64,000 bases of DNA from Rhodospirillaceae bacterium (lineage in GTDB: Bacteria; Pseudomonadota; Alphaproteobacteria; Dongiales; Dongiaceae), in contig SSEL01000023.1 of assembly GCA_008012315.1 (NCBI GenBank), forward strand, positions 124,001 to 188,000, read 5' to 3'. Below the pieces are notes generated by a model. It saw only the letters and a list, made by a program, of their open reading frames with translations, did no database searches and had not been told where the DNA came from. Shown in pieces: positions 35,397 to 45,024 of the stretch (position 1 is its first letter; each line of letters starts with the position of its first letter). Position numbers and translations under genes: made by a program.

Positions 35397-36098
35397 ATGC
35401 TTCTTACACCGACCGAATTCGAGAGATTGACGATTTTTACGGCGGCCGAACTGGCGCGCAAACGGCGCCTGCGCGGCTGCCGCCTCAACCACCCCGAAGC
35501 GACGGCCATCATTGCTGATGAAATCCTGGAAGGTGCCCGCGACGGCCGCTCGGTGGCGGAGCTGATCGGCTATGGCTCGACAATCCTCAATGCCGATGAC
35601 GTCATGCCGGGCGTTGCTGAAATGATGCCGGTATTGCAGGTCGAAGCCACCTTTCCCGACGGGACGAAGCTGGTGACCGTACATGAACCGATCCGTCCAG
35701 GCCGGGCCGCGATGGCGGCAGATGATGCGATCGTCCCGGGAGAGATCATTGCGGCGCCCGGCGATATTGAGCTGAATGCGGGACGTCGGTCCGTGACACT
35801 GGTTGCCAAGAACAGCGGCGACCGGCCAATCCAGGTCGGCAGCCACTATCATTTCTTCGAAGCGAATCGTGCGCTCGATTTCGATCGTGCCGCCGCCTTC
35901 GGCCTGCATCTCGATATTCCCGCAGGTACGGCGGTCCGGTTCGAGCCGGGCGAGGAGAAGGAGGTCACGCTGGTGGCCTTCGGTGGTGCGGGCGAAATTC
36001 TCGGTCTCAATGGCCTGACCGATGGATCGACCTTGTCCGACGACAACAAGGCTGCCGCCATCGCGCGGGCAAAGGCTGCTGGATTCAGGGGAGCTTGA
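35397..36098 (+). CDS. ureAB: Fused urease gamma-beta subunit (UreA-UreB)
   Basis: 233 residues combining two normally separate small subunits. Residues 1-100 are the gamma subunit ([46 protein letters not shown]). Residues from about 115 are the beta subunit ([46 protein letters not shown]). The junction is about 15 residues with no extra domain. Such fusions are known in Helicobacter and some alphaproteobacteria, where the enzyme is built from two polypeptides. It is a cytoplasmic structural component. GAAGGAAA precedes the ATG. Confidence 0.95.
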   Translation: MLLTPTEFERLTIFTAAELARKRRLRGCRLNHPEATAIIADEILEGARDGRSVAELIGYGSTILNADDVMPGVAEMMPVLQVEATFPDGTKLVTVHEPIRPGRAAMAADDAIVPGEIIAAPGDIELNAGRRSVTLVAKNSGDRPIQVGSHYHFFEANRALDFDRAAAFGLHLDIPAGTAVRFEPGEEKEVTLVAFGGAGEILGLNGLTDGSTLSDDNKAAAIARAKAAGFRGA

Positions 36099-36103
36099 TT
36101 GGC

Positions 36104-37816
36104 ATGGCACGGATTTCGCGGCGCGATTATGCGGCAATGTACGGACCGACCACGGGAGACGCCGTTCGTCTCGGCGATACATCCTTGTTGGCGGAAGTGG
36201 AATTCGACCATGCCGTCTATGGCGATGAATGTCTGCATGGCGGCGGCAAGACCTTGCGCGACGGGCTCGGCCTTGCGGCCGGCGTCGATAGCGCCATGGG
36301 CTCGCTCGACATGCTGGTCAGCAATGCCGTCATCATCGATCCGGTCGTCGGCATCGTCAAAGGCGATATCGGCATCAAGGAAGGCAAGATCGTCGGCATC
36401 GGCAAGGCCGGCAATCCGGCCACGATGGACGGCGTCGATACCAAACTGATCTGTGCCGCGGCGACCACGGTGCGTGACGCCGAAGGCTTGATTGCCACGC
36501 CGGGCGGGATCGATGTCCATGTGCATTTCGACAGCGCACAGCTCTGCGAACACGCGATCTCGTCCGGCCTGACGACCATGATCGGCGGATCGCTGGGGCC
36601 GATCACCGTCGGCATCGATTGCGGCGGTGCCTGGAATGCCGGCAAGATGCTGCAGGCGGCGGAGAACTGGCCGATCAATTTCGGCTTCCTCGGCCGCGGC
36701 AACAGTTCGAAGCCGAAATCCTTGCTGGACCAGCTGGCCGGCGGCGTCATGGGGATGAAGATCCATGAAGACTGGGGCGCCATGCCCTCGGTCATCGATG
36801 TCTGCCTGTCGGTCGCGGATGAATATGACTTCCAGGTGCAGTTGCATACCGACACGCTGAACGAGAGCGCCTTCCTGGAAGATACGCTGGCGGCCATCAG
36901 GGGCCGGACGATACACATGTATCACACCGAGGGTGCGGGCGGCGGCCATGCGCCGGATATCATTCGCGTCGCCGGTGAGCAATATTGCCTGCCGTCCTCG
37001 ACCAATCCCACCAATCCCTTCACCGTCAATACCTTCGACGAACATCTCGACATGATCATGGTGTGCCACCACCTGAATCCGGCAGTGCCAGAGGATGTGG
37101 CTTTCGCCGAAAGCCGTATCCGGGCGCAGACCATTGCCGCCGAAGATGTGCTGCATGACATGGGTGCCATTTCCATGCTGGGCTCCGACAGCCAGGGAAT
37201 GGGGCGGATCAACGAAGTGATCTGCCGGACCTGGCAGCTCGCCAGCAAGATGAAGGATCAGTTCGGCCGCCTCGGCAGCGAAAAAAGGCGCATCGGCGAC
37301 AACGAACGGATCAAGCGTTACATCGCCAAATACACCATCAATGCCGCGCGCACCTTCGGCATCGATGACTATATCGGCTCGCTGGAGGCGGGAAAGATGG
37401 CCGATATCGTCCTTTGGCGGCCAGCCTTTTTCGGGATCAAGCCGGAACTGGTCATCAAGAGCGGCTTCATCGTCTGGTCCGCCATGGGCGATAGTGCCGC
37501 ATCGCTGATGACCTGCGAGCCGATGGCGATGCGGCCGCAATGGGGTGCCTTCGGCAAGGCGGCACAGCCGCTCAGCGCCAGCTTCGTCTGTCAGGCGGCT
37601 TTGGAAAACGATTTGGCGGGGAAGCTCGATCTGCGGAAGCAGCTTCTTCCCGTACATGGAACGCGAAAGCTGCGTAAGAGCAACATGCTGCATAACGATG
37701 CCTGCCCCGGCATCACCGTCAATCCGCAGAATTTCGATGTCTTCGTCGATGGCAAGCTTGCGACTTGCGAACCAGCAAAGAGGGTGCCGCTATCTCAGCG
37801 GTATATGATGCGATGA
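36104..37816 (+). CDS. ureC: Urease alpha subunit UreC (catalytic)
   Basis: 570 residues from the ATG at 36104 behind GGGGAG; a TTG three codons earlier is less likely. It hydrolyses urea to ammonia and carbamate at a di-nickel site. Nickel ligands can be read: His139 and His141 in DVHVHF, carbamylated Lys219 in GMKIHEDWG, the His of [14 protein letters not shown] and the Asp of [10 protein letters not shown]. The catalytic flap is [19 protein letters not shown], with catalytic His322 or 323. No active-site residue is missing. ureG starts within the stop codon. Confidence 0.97.
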   Translation: MARISRRDYAAMYGPTTGDAVRLGDTSLLAEVEFDHAVYGDECLHGGGKTLRDGLGLAAGVDSAMGSLDMLVSNAVIIDPVVGIVKGDIGIKEGKIVGIGKAGNPATMDGVDTKLICAAATTVRDAEGLIATPGGIDVHVHFDSAQLCEHAISSGLTTMIGGSLGPITVGIDCGGAWNAGKMLQAAENWPINFGFLGRGNSSKPKSLLDQLAGGVMGMKIHEDWGAMPSVIDVCLSVADEYDFQVQLHTDTLNESAFLEDTLAAIRGRTIHMYHTEGAGGGHAPDIIRVAGEQYCLPSSTNPTNPFTVNTFDEHLDMIMVCHHLNPAVPEDVAFAESRIRAQTIAAEDVLHDMGAISMLGSDSQGMGRINEVICRTWQLASKMKDQFGRLGSEKRRIGDNERIKRYIAKYTINAARTFGIDDYIGSLEAGKMADIVLWRPAFFGIKPELVIKSGFIVWSAMGDSAASLMTCEPMAMRPQWGAFGKAAQPLSASFVCQAALENDLAGKLDLRKQLLPVHGTRKLRKSNMLHNDACPGITVNPQNFDVFVDGKLATCEPAKRVPLSQRYMMR

Positions 37817-38463
37817 TCCAGGATAGCGTTTTGGTGAAGCCTAAGGCGATGTCGGCGGGTGCCGCCCGGGTCGGCATCGGCGGACCGGTCGGATCGGGGA
37901 AGACGGCCTTGCTCGAGCAGATGATCCCGCGCCTGATCGCACGCGGCCGGAACATCGCCGTCGTCACCAATGATCTGGTGACCAAGGAAGATGCGGAGCG
38001 GGTCCGGCGCAGCGGCCTGATCGCGCCGGAACGGGTGCTGGCGGTAGAAACCGGCGCCTGTCCGCATACGGCGATCCGCGAAGACCCGACATTGAACATC
38101 CAGGCTGCCGATGACCTCGAAGCCAGGTTCGCAAATCTTGAACTGGTCTTGATCGAGAGCGGCGGCGACAATCTCGCCTCGACCTTTTCCTTGGATCTTG
38201 TCGATTTCTGGATGTTCGTGATCGATGTTGCCGGCGGCGATGATATTCCGCGCAAGCGCGGGTTGGGCATCCTGCAATCGGATCTGCTGATCATCAACAA
38301 GACCGATCTGGCACCCCATGTTCGGGTCGACCTGCCGCGCATGGTCGCCGAAGCCAATGAGGTGCGCCGCGGTAAGCCGGTCATGCTGACCAATTGTGCT
38401 ACGGGTGCCGGCGTCGATGAGGTGATCGATCACCTGTCATCCACCGTTCTGTTTGATCGCTGA
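37813..38463 (+). CDS. ureG: Urease accessory GTPase UreG
   Basis: 216 residues from the ATG at 37813, overlapping the ureC stop as ATGA; the frame is open 16 codons earlier. It has the P-loop [16 protein letters not shown], the metal-binding Cys-Pro-His in [13 protein letters not shown], the switch [13 protein letters not shown] and the base-specificity NKTDLAP. It hydrolyses GTP to drive nickel transfer into urease together with UreE, UreF and UreD. Confidence 0.96.
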   Translation: MIQDSVLVKPKAMSAGAARVGIGGPVGSGKTALLEQMIPRLIARGRNIAVVTNDLVTKEDAERVRRSGLIAPERVLAVETGACPHTAIREDPTLNIQAADDLEARFANLELVLIESGGDNLASTFSLDLVDFWMFVIDVAGGDDIPRKRGLGILQSDLLIINKTDLAPHVRVDLPRMVAEANEVRRGKPVMLTNCATGAGVDEVIDHLSSTVLFDR

Positions 38464-38469
38464 GGCGAC

Positions 38470-39363
38470 ATGCCGGAAGACGGTTATCTGCAACAATCCG
38501 CATCGGCCTATGCCGAAACCGCGCGGCCGGTTCTCGGCCGCACCGGATATGCACGGCTCGAAGCCGGCCTGTCACCTGCGGGGAAGAGCTTTCTGCGGCG
38601 GCAGGATGTCTGTTATCCGTTTCATATCTGCCGCCCGTTCTATTTCGACGGCGATCCGAACGGCATGGCGACGATTTATCTCCAATCCTGTGCCGGCGGG
38701 ATCTTCGATGGCGACGATCTGCGGCAGTTGGTTTCGCTGGAAACGAACACCGGCCTGCATGTGACCACCCAGGCTTCGACCATTGTTCATGAGACACCTG
38801 GTTGTGGTGCTGAACAGGTGACGGAATTGCGAGCGGCGGCGGGATGCTTTCTCGAATACCTGCCGGACCCGCTGATCCTCTTTCCAGGTGTTCGGTTGAA
38901 AACGCGGCTGGCCGTCGAACTCGATCCGGATGCGGTCGCTATTTTGGCCGATTCCTTCCTGTGTCACGACCCAAGCGAGCAAGGCAAGGTTTTCGACAGC
39001 CTCTTCAGCGAGACGAAGATCACGATCACCGGCAAGGGGCTGGTCGCCCTGGACCGCTTTGCGATCACCGGCGGCGATTTGCAGGCTAGGCTGATCGGTG
39101 CGAACGGGCCTTACATCGCCCAAGGATCGATGGTCATCCTGCCGGGCCGGATGGCGGTCGATCCATTGATCGACGGCCTGCAAGCGGCGCTGACGGATCA
39201 TCCGGGCGCTTACGCCATGGCGTCACGCCTGTCGCGCGATGCTGGAATTTGGCTGCGGATCCTGGCCCGTGATGCCGTGGCGTTGCGCCGGGTTCAGCGG
39301 ATGGTGTGGATCACTGCCAGACGGATCCTGGTGGGGCGGGAACCGGCGGTCCGCAGCAAATAG
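38470..39363 (+). CDS. ureD: Urease accessory protein UreD/UreH
   Basis: 297 residues, the scaffold that binds apo-urease and receives nickel. Recognisable words are YLQSCAGGIFDGDDLRQ (typical NPGGG.GGD region, here with CAGGIFDGD), VTTQAST and the C-terminal LARDAVALRRVQRMVW. It is the last gene of the urt-ure operon, whereas in most bacteria ureD comes first. GAGG precedes the ATG. The convergent D,D-carboxypeptidase gene ends 69 bases away. Confidence 0.9.
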   Translation: MPEDGYLQQSASAYAETARPVLGRTGYARLEAGLSPAGKSFLRRQDVCYPFHICRPFYFDGDPNGMATIYLQSCAGGIFDGDDLRQLVSLETNTGLHVTTQASTIVHETPGCGAEQVTELRAAAGCFLEYLPDPLILFPGVRLKTRLAVELDPDAVAILADSFLCHDPSEQGKVFDSLFSETKITITGKGLVALDRFAITGGDLQARLIGANGPYIAQGSMVILPGRMAVDPLIDGLQAALTDHPGAYAMASRLSRDAGIWLRILARDAVALRRVQRMVWITARRILVGREPAVRSK

Positions 39364-39370
39364 AACTGCC

Positions 39371-39406
39371 TCTCTCACGCGCGCCGATATGTGCAAGCAT
39401 GAGAGA
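39371..39406. terminator. Weak hairpin between convergent ureD and carboxypeptidase
   Basis: TCTCTCA (39371-39377) pairs with TGAGAGA (39400-39406) with a long interrupted loop and no U-run. It may help to end the long urea operon, but the signal is weak. Confidence 0.35.
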
Positions 39407-39432
39407 AGCGATATTGACCAGCGGAAATTCGC

Positions 39433-40911
39433 TCAGTTGCTGTCCATGGCGAGGTTGCTGTCGGATTTCAGGATCATGCAGTCCTTCAGTTTCCGGCAGG
39501 CGCTTTCGGCGTCATTGCGGGTCAAACCGAAGACGCGGGCGCGATACAGCGTGTTACTGCTGCTCTTTTGCTGATCGATGACGACCCGGGCATCGGCCAA
39601 GAGGTTGGGCAGCGACTTGGTTGCCTTGCTGGCGGCGCGCTGGGCGCTTTTGAACTGCGAATAGGCGCCGACCTGAATGCCGTAATTGCCGGTGCTCGAT
39701 TTCCACACATTGGCGGTTGTCTGGTCATCGACGCTGAGTTGCTTCCTGTGCTTCGCCGAGGCAACCTTGGTCTCGCTCACCGATGCCGAGGCAAGCTGCG
39801 TGCCGGGCTTCAGGATCGGCTTCAACGCATCCGCATTGCCGCTGGATGATGTCGAGGCCGAAGCGGCCGCCAGCGCCGGCGTCGCAATGGTTTCAGCTTC
39901 CGCAGTTTCCGGCGTGTTCGAGGTCGTGGACGCGGGTTCGCTCAAAGCAGCAGCCACCGCATCGGACATGCTCTTATTGGTGCCGCTCTTCCCGGTGCCG
40001 CCCCGCAGATTGGCGATCAGCATATCGCCGGTGCCGCCATTGGTATTGAAGGCAGTCTGCATCAGCGAGGCCATCTTCTTGTCGCGCGTCGGGACACTTT
40101 CGCCGCCGAGCACGACGCCGATCAACCGGCGCCCGTTGCGTTCGGCGGAGGTCACCAGATTGAAACCTGAGGCGCGGACATAGCCGGTCTTGATACCGTC
40201 AGCGCCCTTGAAGCTCTTCAGCAAGCGGTTATGGCCGGTGTATTTCACGCCGTGATAGCTGAAGGTGTAGCGCGAGAAATAGGGATAATATTGCGGGAAG
40301 TCGCGCATCAGCGCGATGCCGAGCACCGCCATGTCGCGCGCCGTCGTGCGTTGAGCCGCATCCGGCAACCCCGATGCATTGTGGAAATTCGTGCTGTTCA
40401 TGCCCAGTTGACGGGCTTTGACCGTCATCTGTCGGGCAAAAGCCTCTTCGGTGCCGCCAAGCGTCTCGGCGATGGCCGTCGCCACGTCATTGGCGGAGCG
40501 CACAACGATCGCCAGGATCGCGGTTTCCACGCCGATCTTGTCGCCGGCCTGCACATTCAGATTGGTTGCCGCGCGACTGGCGGCATAAGACGAAAAGGTG
40601 ATGCTGTCGGTCAGCTTGACCTTCCCTTGTTCCAATTTCTCGAACAGGAGATAGAGCGTCATCATCTTGGTCAGCGAGGCGGGTTGCGTTACCGCGTCGG
40701 CATTGGATTCGGAGATGACAGAGCCGCTCTTGGCATCGACGATGATATTGGACTGGACGGGTTTCGCCTGTGCCTGATGGCTAAGGGAACCGAGCAGCAA
40801 AAGAACCGCGCCGACAAGTATTGGGCGATGGACGCGTTTGATTGTGCGCTGCAGCATAGCGGGTAAGCCCTGCTTCTTCGTCAACCGACCGGCCCGCTGA
40901 GCTGATGTCAT
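39433..40911 (-). CDS. D-alanyl-D-alanine carboxypeptidase (PBP5/6 family) with SPOR domain
   Basis: About 492 residues from the ATG at 40911 behind GGGGGAT; an internal Met at 40857 directly before the signal peptide (LQRTIKRVHRPILVGAVLLLLG) is an alternative. The serine peptidase S11 domain has the SxxK motif SLTK, the SxN-type motif RSAND and KTG in DGIKTGY, so it trims the terminal D-Ala of peptidoglycan stem peptides in the periplasm. A Ser/Thr/Ala-rich linker follows at about 310-400, then a C-terminal SPOR domain (YGIQVGAYSQF, YRARVFGL) that targets septal, denuded peptidoglycan. It faces ureD convergently. Confidence 0.93.
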   Translation of the reverse strand: MTSAQRAGRLTKKQGLPAMLQRTIKRVHRPILVGAVLLLLGSLSHQAQAKPVQSNIIVDAKSGSVISESNADAVTQPASLTKMMTLYLLFEKLEQGKVKLTDSITFSSYAASRAATNLNVQAGDKIGVETAILAIVVRSANDVATAIAETLGGTEEAFARQMTVKARQLGMNSTNFHNASGLPDAAQRTTARDMAVLGIALMRDFPQYYPYFSRYTFSYHGVKYTGHNRLLKSFKGADGIKTGYVRASGFNLVTSAERNGRRLIGVVLGGESVPTRDKKMASLMQTAFNTNGGTGDMLIANLRGGTGKSGTNKSMSDAVAAALSEPASTTSNTPETAEAETIATPALAAASASTSSSGNADALKPILKPGTQLASASVSETKVASAKHRKQLSVDDQTTANVWKSSTGNYGIQVGAYSQFKSAQRAASKATKSLPNLLADARVVIDQQKSSSNTLYRARVFGLTRNDAESACRKLKDCMILKSDSNLAMDSN

Positions 40912-41066
40912 CGGAGATCCCCCATGGAGCGGACACAAAATTGTCCTGAGAATGCCAAAATTTCCATGAATTCTATGAAACCCTACGAATCTTGTCTATA
41001 CCACAATGGCGATTTAGAATTGATTAAGGGCAGAATAATTCAGTTTTTTCCGTCAGGTAGGGGACG

Positions 41067-41792
41067 ATGTTCACAAAGGTTTGCAATTTATGCCTGATAT
41101 CGTTGCTGCTGGCGGGTTGTGCGTATCACGAAGGACAGCAGTATGATGTGAATAACCCCGTCGTGCGCAAGGTCGGCTGGTTCAGCTATCTCGACGGTAA
41201 TGATATCCGTGAAAGTTGTGCAGCCGGCAGCGCCGACCGGACCCGGCTCGTCTATAACGGCCAGTACGACTCGCAGTTACGGAGTTATGACATCTTCGTG
41301 GACAAGAAGGGCGGCGCTGTCATGAATGTCCGCGCCATGAACAACGACGGCAATCTAATGAACTGGTCGACCGACAACATCTTCGGTCCCTGGACCTGGA
41401 AGCAATCGCAGGTCACACTGACAGCGGCGGAATTGCAGGAGTTCCGCGGGCTTTTGACGCAAAGCGGCTATGGCGGTCAGGCGCCGCAAGGCTTGAAACT
41501 GCATTCGCAGGACTTCTATTGGATCGCCGCAGGTTGTGAGGGCGGTGTGTTTCACTATTACGCCTGGAACAACCGGCCGCAATCCATGGCCCGGCAGGGC
41601 TTTGCCGGGATCAAATTCCAGGATTTTCTGTTGAAACGTGACAAAACCGGCGTGGCCTTCCGGCAGCCGCATGTGACCAGCCCGGCCGAGCGAACCTCCA
41701 TTCGGCGGGACGCGGGCGGGCGGGCGCCGACCGGCGCCTTTGAGTTGACCGTCAAGGGGGACGGCTTGGGCGGTCTATTGAACGCTTTTTGA
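41067..41792 (+). CDS. Putative lipoprotein of unknown function
   Basis: 241 residues. A lipoprotein signal with lipobox LLAG-C18 indicates membrane anchoring after lipidation. The mature part contains aromatic-rich segments (SYLDGNDIRESC, GPWTWKQSQ, HYYAWNN) and three further cysteines that might pair (DIRESCAAGS, IAAGCEGG), but I recognise no family. A Pro/Arg-rich C-terminal tail follows. The 155-base AT-rich gap upstream probably holds its promoter. It is not obviously linked to clpS downstream. Confidence 0.75.
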   Translation: MFTKVCNLCLISLLLAGCAYHEGQQYDVNNPVVRKVGWFSYLDGNDIRESCAAGSADRTRLVYNGQYDSQLRSYDIFVDKKGGAVMNVRAMNNDGNLMNWSTDNIFGPWTWKQSQVTLTAAELQEFRGLLTQSGYGGQAPQGLKLHSQDFYWIAAGCEGGVFHYYAWNNRPQSMARQGFAGIKFQDFLLKRDKTGVAFRQPHVTSPAERTSIRRDAGGRAPTGAFELTVKGDGLGGLLNAF

Positions 41793-41951
41793 TGTAGAAA
41801 CGGCATGATTTGTGTGCCGGCGGTCGATATTTTTGCAGGTCAGGTTTCTGCCGCTGTCGTATGGTCTTTGCGAAGGTTGGGACTATATGACAAAGCGATC
41901 ATTTCTTGGCCTATTCGGTCGTTCGGTTCACGGCAAATCGCCGACCCCCTT

Positions 41952-41992
41952 TTAACGAAGCCTTGATATCCAATATTATATCCTGATCAGGA
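41952..41992 (+). promoter_or_regulatory. Possible clpS promoter with start-site palindrome
   Basis: TTAACG (41952-41957) and TATTAT (41974-41979) are separated by 16 bases, 33 bases before the clpS ATG. A perfect 12-bp palindrome TCCTGATCAGGA (41981-41992) lies at the expected start point and could be an operator. The remainder of the 41793-42011 gap holds only a doubtful 22-codon frame. Confidence 0.4.
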
Positions 41993-42011
41993 ACGAGACT
42001 TTCCCCGGACA

Positions 42012-42368
42012 ATGCTGAACTGGACGATTACCAACGCACAAAACGACGACGACAATAACGGCGGGCAGCAGGGGCCCGGCACCGGCACCGTCGTCAAGGT
42101 CCGGCCGAAAACCCAGAAGCCGGCGATGTATCGCGTGCTGCTTCTGAACGACGATTACACGCCAATGGAATTCGTGGTTCATGTCCTTGAGCGGTTCTTC
42201 AACAAGAGCCGTGAGGCAGCGACCGAGATCATGCTCCATGTGCACCATCGTGGTGTCGGCGTCTGTGGCGTCTATACCTATGAGGTTGCGGAAACCAAAG
42301 TGGGGCAAGTCATCGATTTCGCCCGTCGGCACCAGCATCCGCTGCAATGCACGATGGAGAAAGAGTGA
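42012..42368 (+). CDS. clpS: ATP-dependent Clp protease adaptor ClpS
   Basis: 118 residues. After a variable Asn/Gly-rich N-terminus comes the ClpS core: [21 protein letters not shown], with the N-degron pocket residues Asn-Asp-Asp, then [20 protein letters not shown]. It delivers proteins with N-terminal Leu, Phe, Trp or Tyr to ClpAP. It is followed after 97 bases by clpA, the usual alphaproteobacterial arrangement. Confidence 0.96.
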   Translation: MLNWTITNAQNDDDNNGGQQGPGTGTVVKVRPKTQKPAMYRVLLLNDDYTPMEFVVHVLERFFNKSREAATEIMLHVHHRGVGVCGVYTYEVAETKVGQVIDFARRHQHPLQCTMEKE

Positions 42369-42425
42369 CCGGCGGACTGGTCCCGTCGGTTTGGCATGGC
42401 ATCTACCTGTATCGCGCCGGTATCC

Positions 42426-42465
42426 CGGCCGATATGGCTGATGCTAAGAAAGGATAGATCGGCCG
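42426..42465 (+). promoter_or_regulatory. Inverted repeat enclosing the clpA ribosome site
   Basis: CGGCCGAT (42426-42433) and ATCGGCCG (42458-42465) are perfect 8-bp inverted arms; the second arm ends directly before the clpA ATG, and AAGAAAGGA lies in the 24-base loop. Formation of the hairpin could hinder clpA translation, possibly tuning ClpA against ClpS. No evidence beyond the sequence. Confidence 0.45.
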
Positions 42466-44778
42466 ATGTTGTCGCCCAATCTCGAACAGACCCTGCACCG
42501 CGCCCTCGCTTATGCAAACGAACGGCGTCACGATTTCGCGACGCTGGAGCATCTGCTTCTGGCTTTGGCCGACGATCAGGACGCCATCGCCGTGATGCGT
42601 GCCTGCAATGTCGATGTCGAGCGCTTGAAAAGCGATCTGACGGACTACATCGACAACCAGCTCGGCAATATCGTCGGCAAGCACAACAACGAAGCGAAGC
42701 CGACCGCCGGCTTTCAGCGCGTCCTCCAGCGTGCCGCCATTCACGTGCAGTCTTCCGGCCGCGAGGAAGTGACCGGCGCCAATCTTCTGGTGGCGCTGTT
42801 CTCCGAGCGTGAGAGCCATGCCGTCTATTTCCTGCAGGAACAGGAAATGACGCGGCTTGATGCGGTCAATTACATCAGCCATGGTATCGCCAAGACACCG
42901 GGCCGTGCGGAGCCGCGACGGGTGCGCGGGACCGGCGGCGCTACCGAGCAGGAAGCTGGCGAGGGCGGCGTGAAGACCGGCGCCGAGGCTTTGGATGCTT
43001 ATTGTGTCAACCTCAATCGCAAGGCGAGCGACGGCAAGATCGATCCACTGATCGGCCGTGAAGCCGAGGTCAGCCGCACCATCCAGGTGCTGTGCCGCCG
43101 CACCAAGAACAATCCGCTTTATGTCGGTGATCCCGGCGTCGGTAAGACGGCGATTGCCGAAGGCCTGGCGCGGCGGATCGTGCAGGGCGATGTGCCGGAC
43201 GTGCTGAAGAATGCGACGATCTTTGCCCTGGATATGGGGGCGTTGCTGGCCGGTACGCGCTATCGCGGCGATTTCGAAGAGCGCCTGAAGGCCGTGGTGA
43301 AGGAATTGGAGGCGACCGAAGGTGCGGTCCTCTTCATCGACGAGATTCACACGGTGATCGGTGCCGGCGCGACGTCCGGCGGGTCGATGGATGCTTCCAA
43401 TCTGTTGAAGCCGGCCTTGCAGTCCGGCGCGCTGCGCTGCATGGGCTCCACCACCTATAAGGAATACCGTCAGTATTTCGAAAAGGACCGCGCTTTGGTG
43501 CGGCGCTTCCAGAAGATCGACGTCAACGAACCGTCGATGGAAGATGCCGTGAAGATCCTGCGCGGCCTGAAGCCCTATTATGAGAAGCACCACAATATCC
43601 GCTATACGACGGAAGCGATCCGTTCGGCGGTAGAATTGTCGGCGCGTTATATCGGCGACCGTAAGCTGCCGGATAAGGCCATCGATATCATCGACGAGGT
43701 GGGTGCCGCGCAGATGCTGCTGCCGGAATCGAAGCGCAAGAAGACGATTACCGTGAAGGATGTGGAGGCCGTCGTTGCGATGATTGCCCGTATCCCACCA
43801 AAAACCGTCTCGAAGGACGACAAGGCGGCGCTCAAGAACCTGCAGCGCGATTTGCGGACCATGGTCTTCGGCCAGGACAAGCCGATCGATGCGCTCTGCG
43901 CGGCGATCAAACTGTCGCGTGCGGGCCTGCGCGAACCGGAAAAGCCGATCGGCTGCTATCTCTTCTCCGGCCCCACCGGCGTCGGCAAGACCGAGGTCGC
44001 GAAGCAATTGGCGCGTTGCCTGGGGATCGAGCTGGTTCGCTTCGATATGTCCGAATATATGGAACGCCATACGGTGTCGCGCCTGATCGGTGCGCCCCCG
44101 GGCTATGTCGGCTTCGACCAGGGTGGCCTGCTGACCGATGCGATCGACCAGCATCCTCACGCTGTGCTGCTGTTGGACGAAATCGAAAAGGCACATCCCG
44201 ATCTCTTCAATATCCTGCTGCAGGTGATGGATCACGGCAAGCTGACGGATCATAACGGCAAGTCGGTGGACTTCCGGAATGTCATCCTGATCATGACCAC
44301 CAATGCCGGTGCTTCGGAAATGTCGAAAGCCGCGATCGGCTTTGCGCGGGAGAAGCGTGAAGGCGAGGATGCGGAAGCGATCAACCGTCTGTTCACGCCG
44401 GAATTCCGCAACCGTCTCGATCAGATCATTGCCTTCTCCAATCTGCCGGCGGAAATCGTCGCCCAAGTGGTCGACAAATTCGTCATGCAGTTGGAGGCGC
44501 AGCTCGCCGATCGCCATGTCACCATCGAACTGACCGATGGCGCGCGGCGCTGGCTGGCGGCCAAGGGCTTCGATCCCCTTTACGGTGCACGCCCGCTCTC
44601 GCGGACGATCCAGGAGCATATAAAGAAGCCGCTGGCGGACGATATTCTGTTCGGCCGCCTGGAAAAAGGCGGTACGGTCCGCATCGATCTCGATCAGGAA
44701 GCCGACAAGCTCGTTTTCGAAATCGTCGAAAGCAAGGGGCAAAGCCGCGAGGAGACGGTGGAGCCCGTCGAGGCTTGA
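42466..44778 (+). CDS. clpA: ATP-dependent Clp protease ATP-binding subunit ClpA
   Basis: 770 residues, AAA+ unfoldase partner of ClpP. The N-domain (1-145) binds ClpS and is followed by an acidic linker. D1 has Walker [15 protein letters not shown] and Walker [11 protein letters not shown]2 has Walker [15 protein letters not shown], Walker [14 protein letters not shown] and sensor [10 protein letters not shown]. The ClpP-binding IGF-type loop is probably [12 protein letters not shown]. It is terminated by the clear hairpin at 44800-44831. Confidence 0.97.
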   Translation: MLSPNLEQTLHRALAYANERRHDFATLEHLLLALADDQDAIAVMRACNVDVERLKSDLTDYIDNQLGNIVGKHNNEAKPTAGFQRVLQRAAIHVQSSGREEVTGANLLVALFSERESHAVYFLQEQEMTRLDAVNYISHGIAKTPGRAEPRRVRGTGGATEQEAGEGGVKTGAEALDAYCVNLNRKASDGKIDPLIGREAEVSRTIQVLCRRTKNNPLYVGDPGVGKTAIAEGLARRIVQGDVPDVLKNATIFALDMGALLAGTRYRGDFEERLKAVVKELEATEGAVLFIDEIHTVIGAGATSGGSMDASNLLKPALQSGALRCMGSTTYKEYRQYFEKDRALVRRFQKIDVNEPSMEDAVKILRGLKPYYEKHHNIRYTTEAIRSAVELSARYIGDRKLPDKAIDIIDEVGAAQMLLPESKRKKTITVKDVEAVVAMIARIPPKTVSKDDKAALKNLQRDLRTMVFGQDKPIDALCAAIKLSRAGLREPEKPIGCYLFSGPTGVGKTEVAKQLARCLGIELVRFDMSEYMERHTVSRLIGAPPGYVGFDQGGLLTDAIDQHPHAVLLLDEIEKAHPDLFNILLQVMDHGKLTDHNGKSVDFRNVILIMTTNAGASEMSKAAIGFAREKREGEDAEAINRLFTPEFRNRLDQIIAFSNLPAEIVAQVVDKFVMQLEAQLADRHVTIELTDGARRWLAAKGFDPLYGARPLSRTIQEHIKKPLADDILFGRLEKGGTVRIDLDQEADKLVFEIVESKGQSREETVEPVEA

Positions 44779-44799
44779 AAACAGGGCAGATGGAACAAG

Positions 44800-44831
44800 G
44801 AAACGGCAGCCGGCGGGCTGCCGTTTCTTTT
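44800..44831 (+). terminator. Intrinsic terminator of clpS-clpA
   Basis: GAAACGGCAGCC pairs perfectly over 12 bases with GGCTGCCGTTTC around GGCG and is followed by TTTT. It starts 21 bases after the clpA stop. The rest of the gap to 45024 shows no gene and must hold the promoter of the Tex gene, which I could not locate with confidence. Confidence 0.9.
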
Positions 44832-45024
44832 ATGGCTTCCTGCCAAGCGGAAAGCCGCATAACAGTCAAATAAAATCAGCGTAAAAGCCTTGAAAATAGA
44901 GCGATAACAACTTCGCCAGGATGATCGCATGGGCTTGAGCCGAGACCTCTCAAGGGCTAGAACAGCGGCCCAGAAAAGGCGCGTTCACGAGTCGGAGCCG
45001 CCGGAACGAAAATGAGGTAACAGC

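Noticed and set aside
35849-37693. A 614-codon open frame antisense to ureC
   Set aside because: Complete overlap with a well-supported urease subunit with all active-site residues; the antisense product has no domain logic.
41887-41955. A 22-codon frame (MTKRSFLGLFGRSVHGKSPT...) upstream of clpS
   Set aside because: Only a weak AAGG at long spacing and no recognisable family; could be a leader peptide but cannot be supported.
42403-44742. A 779-codon open frame antisense to clpA
   Set aside because: It mirrors clpA almost exactly, has no ribosome site or recognisable domain, and is rich in Arg, His, Asp and Gln as expected from reading GC-rich codons backwards.
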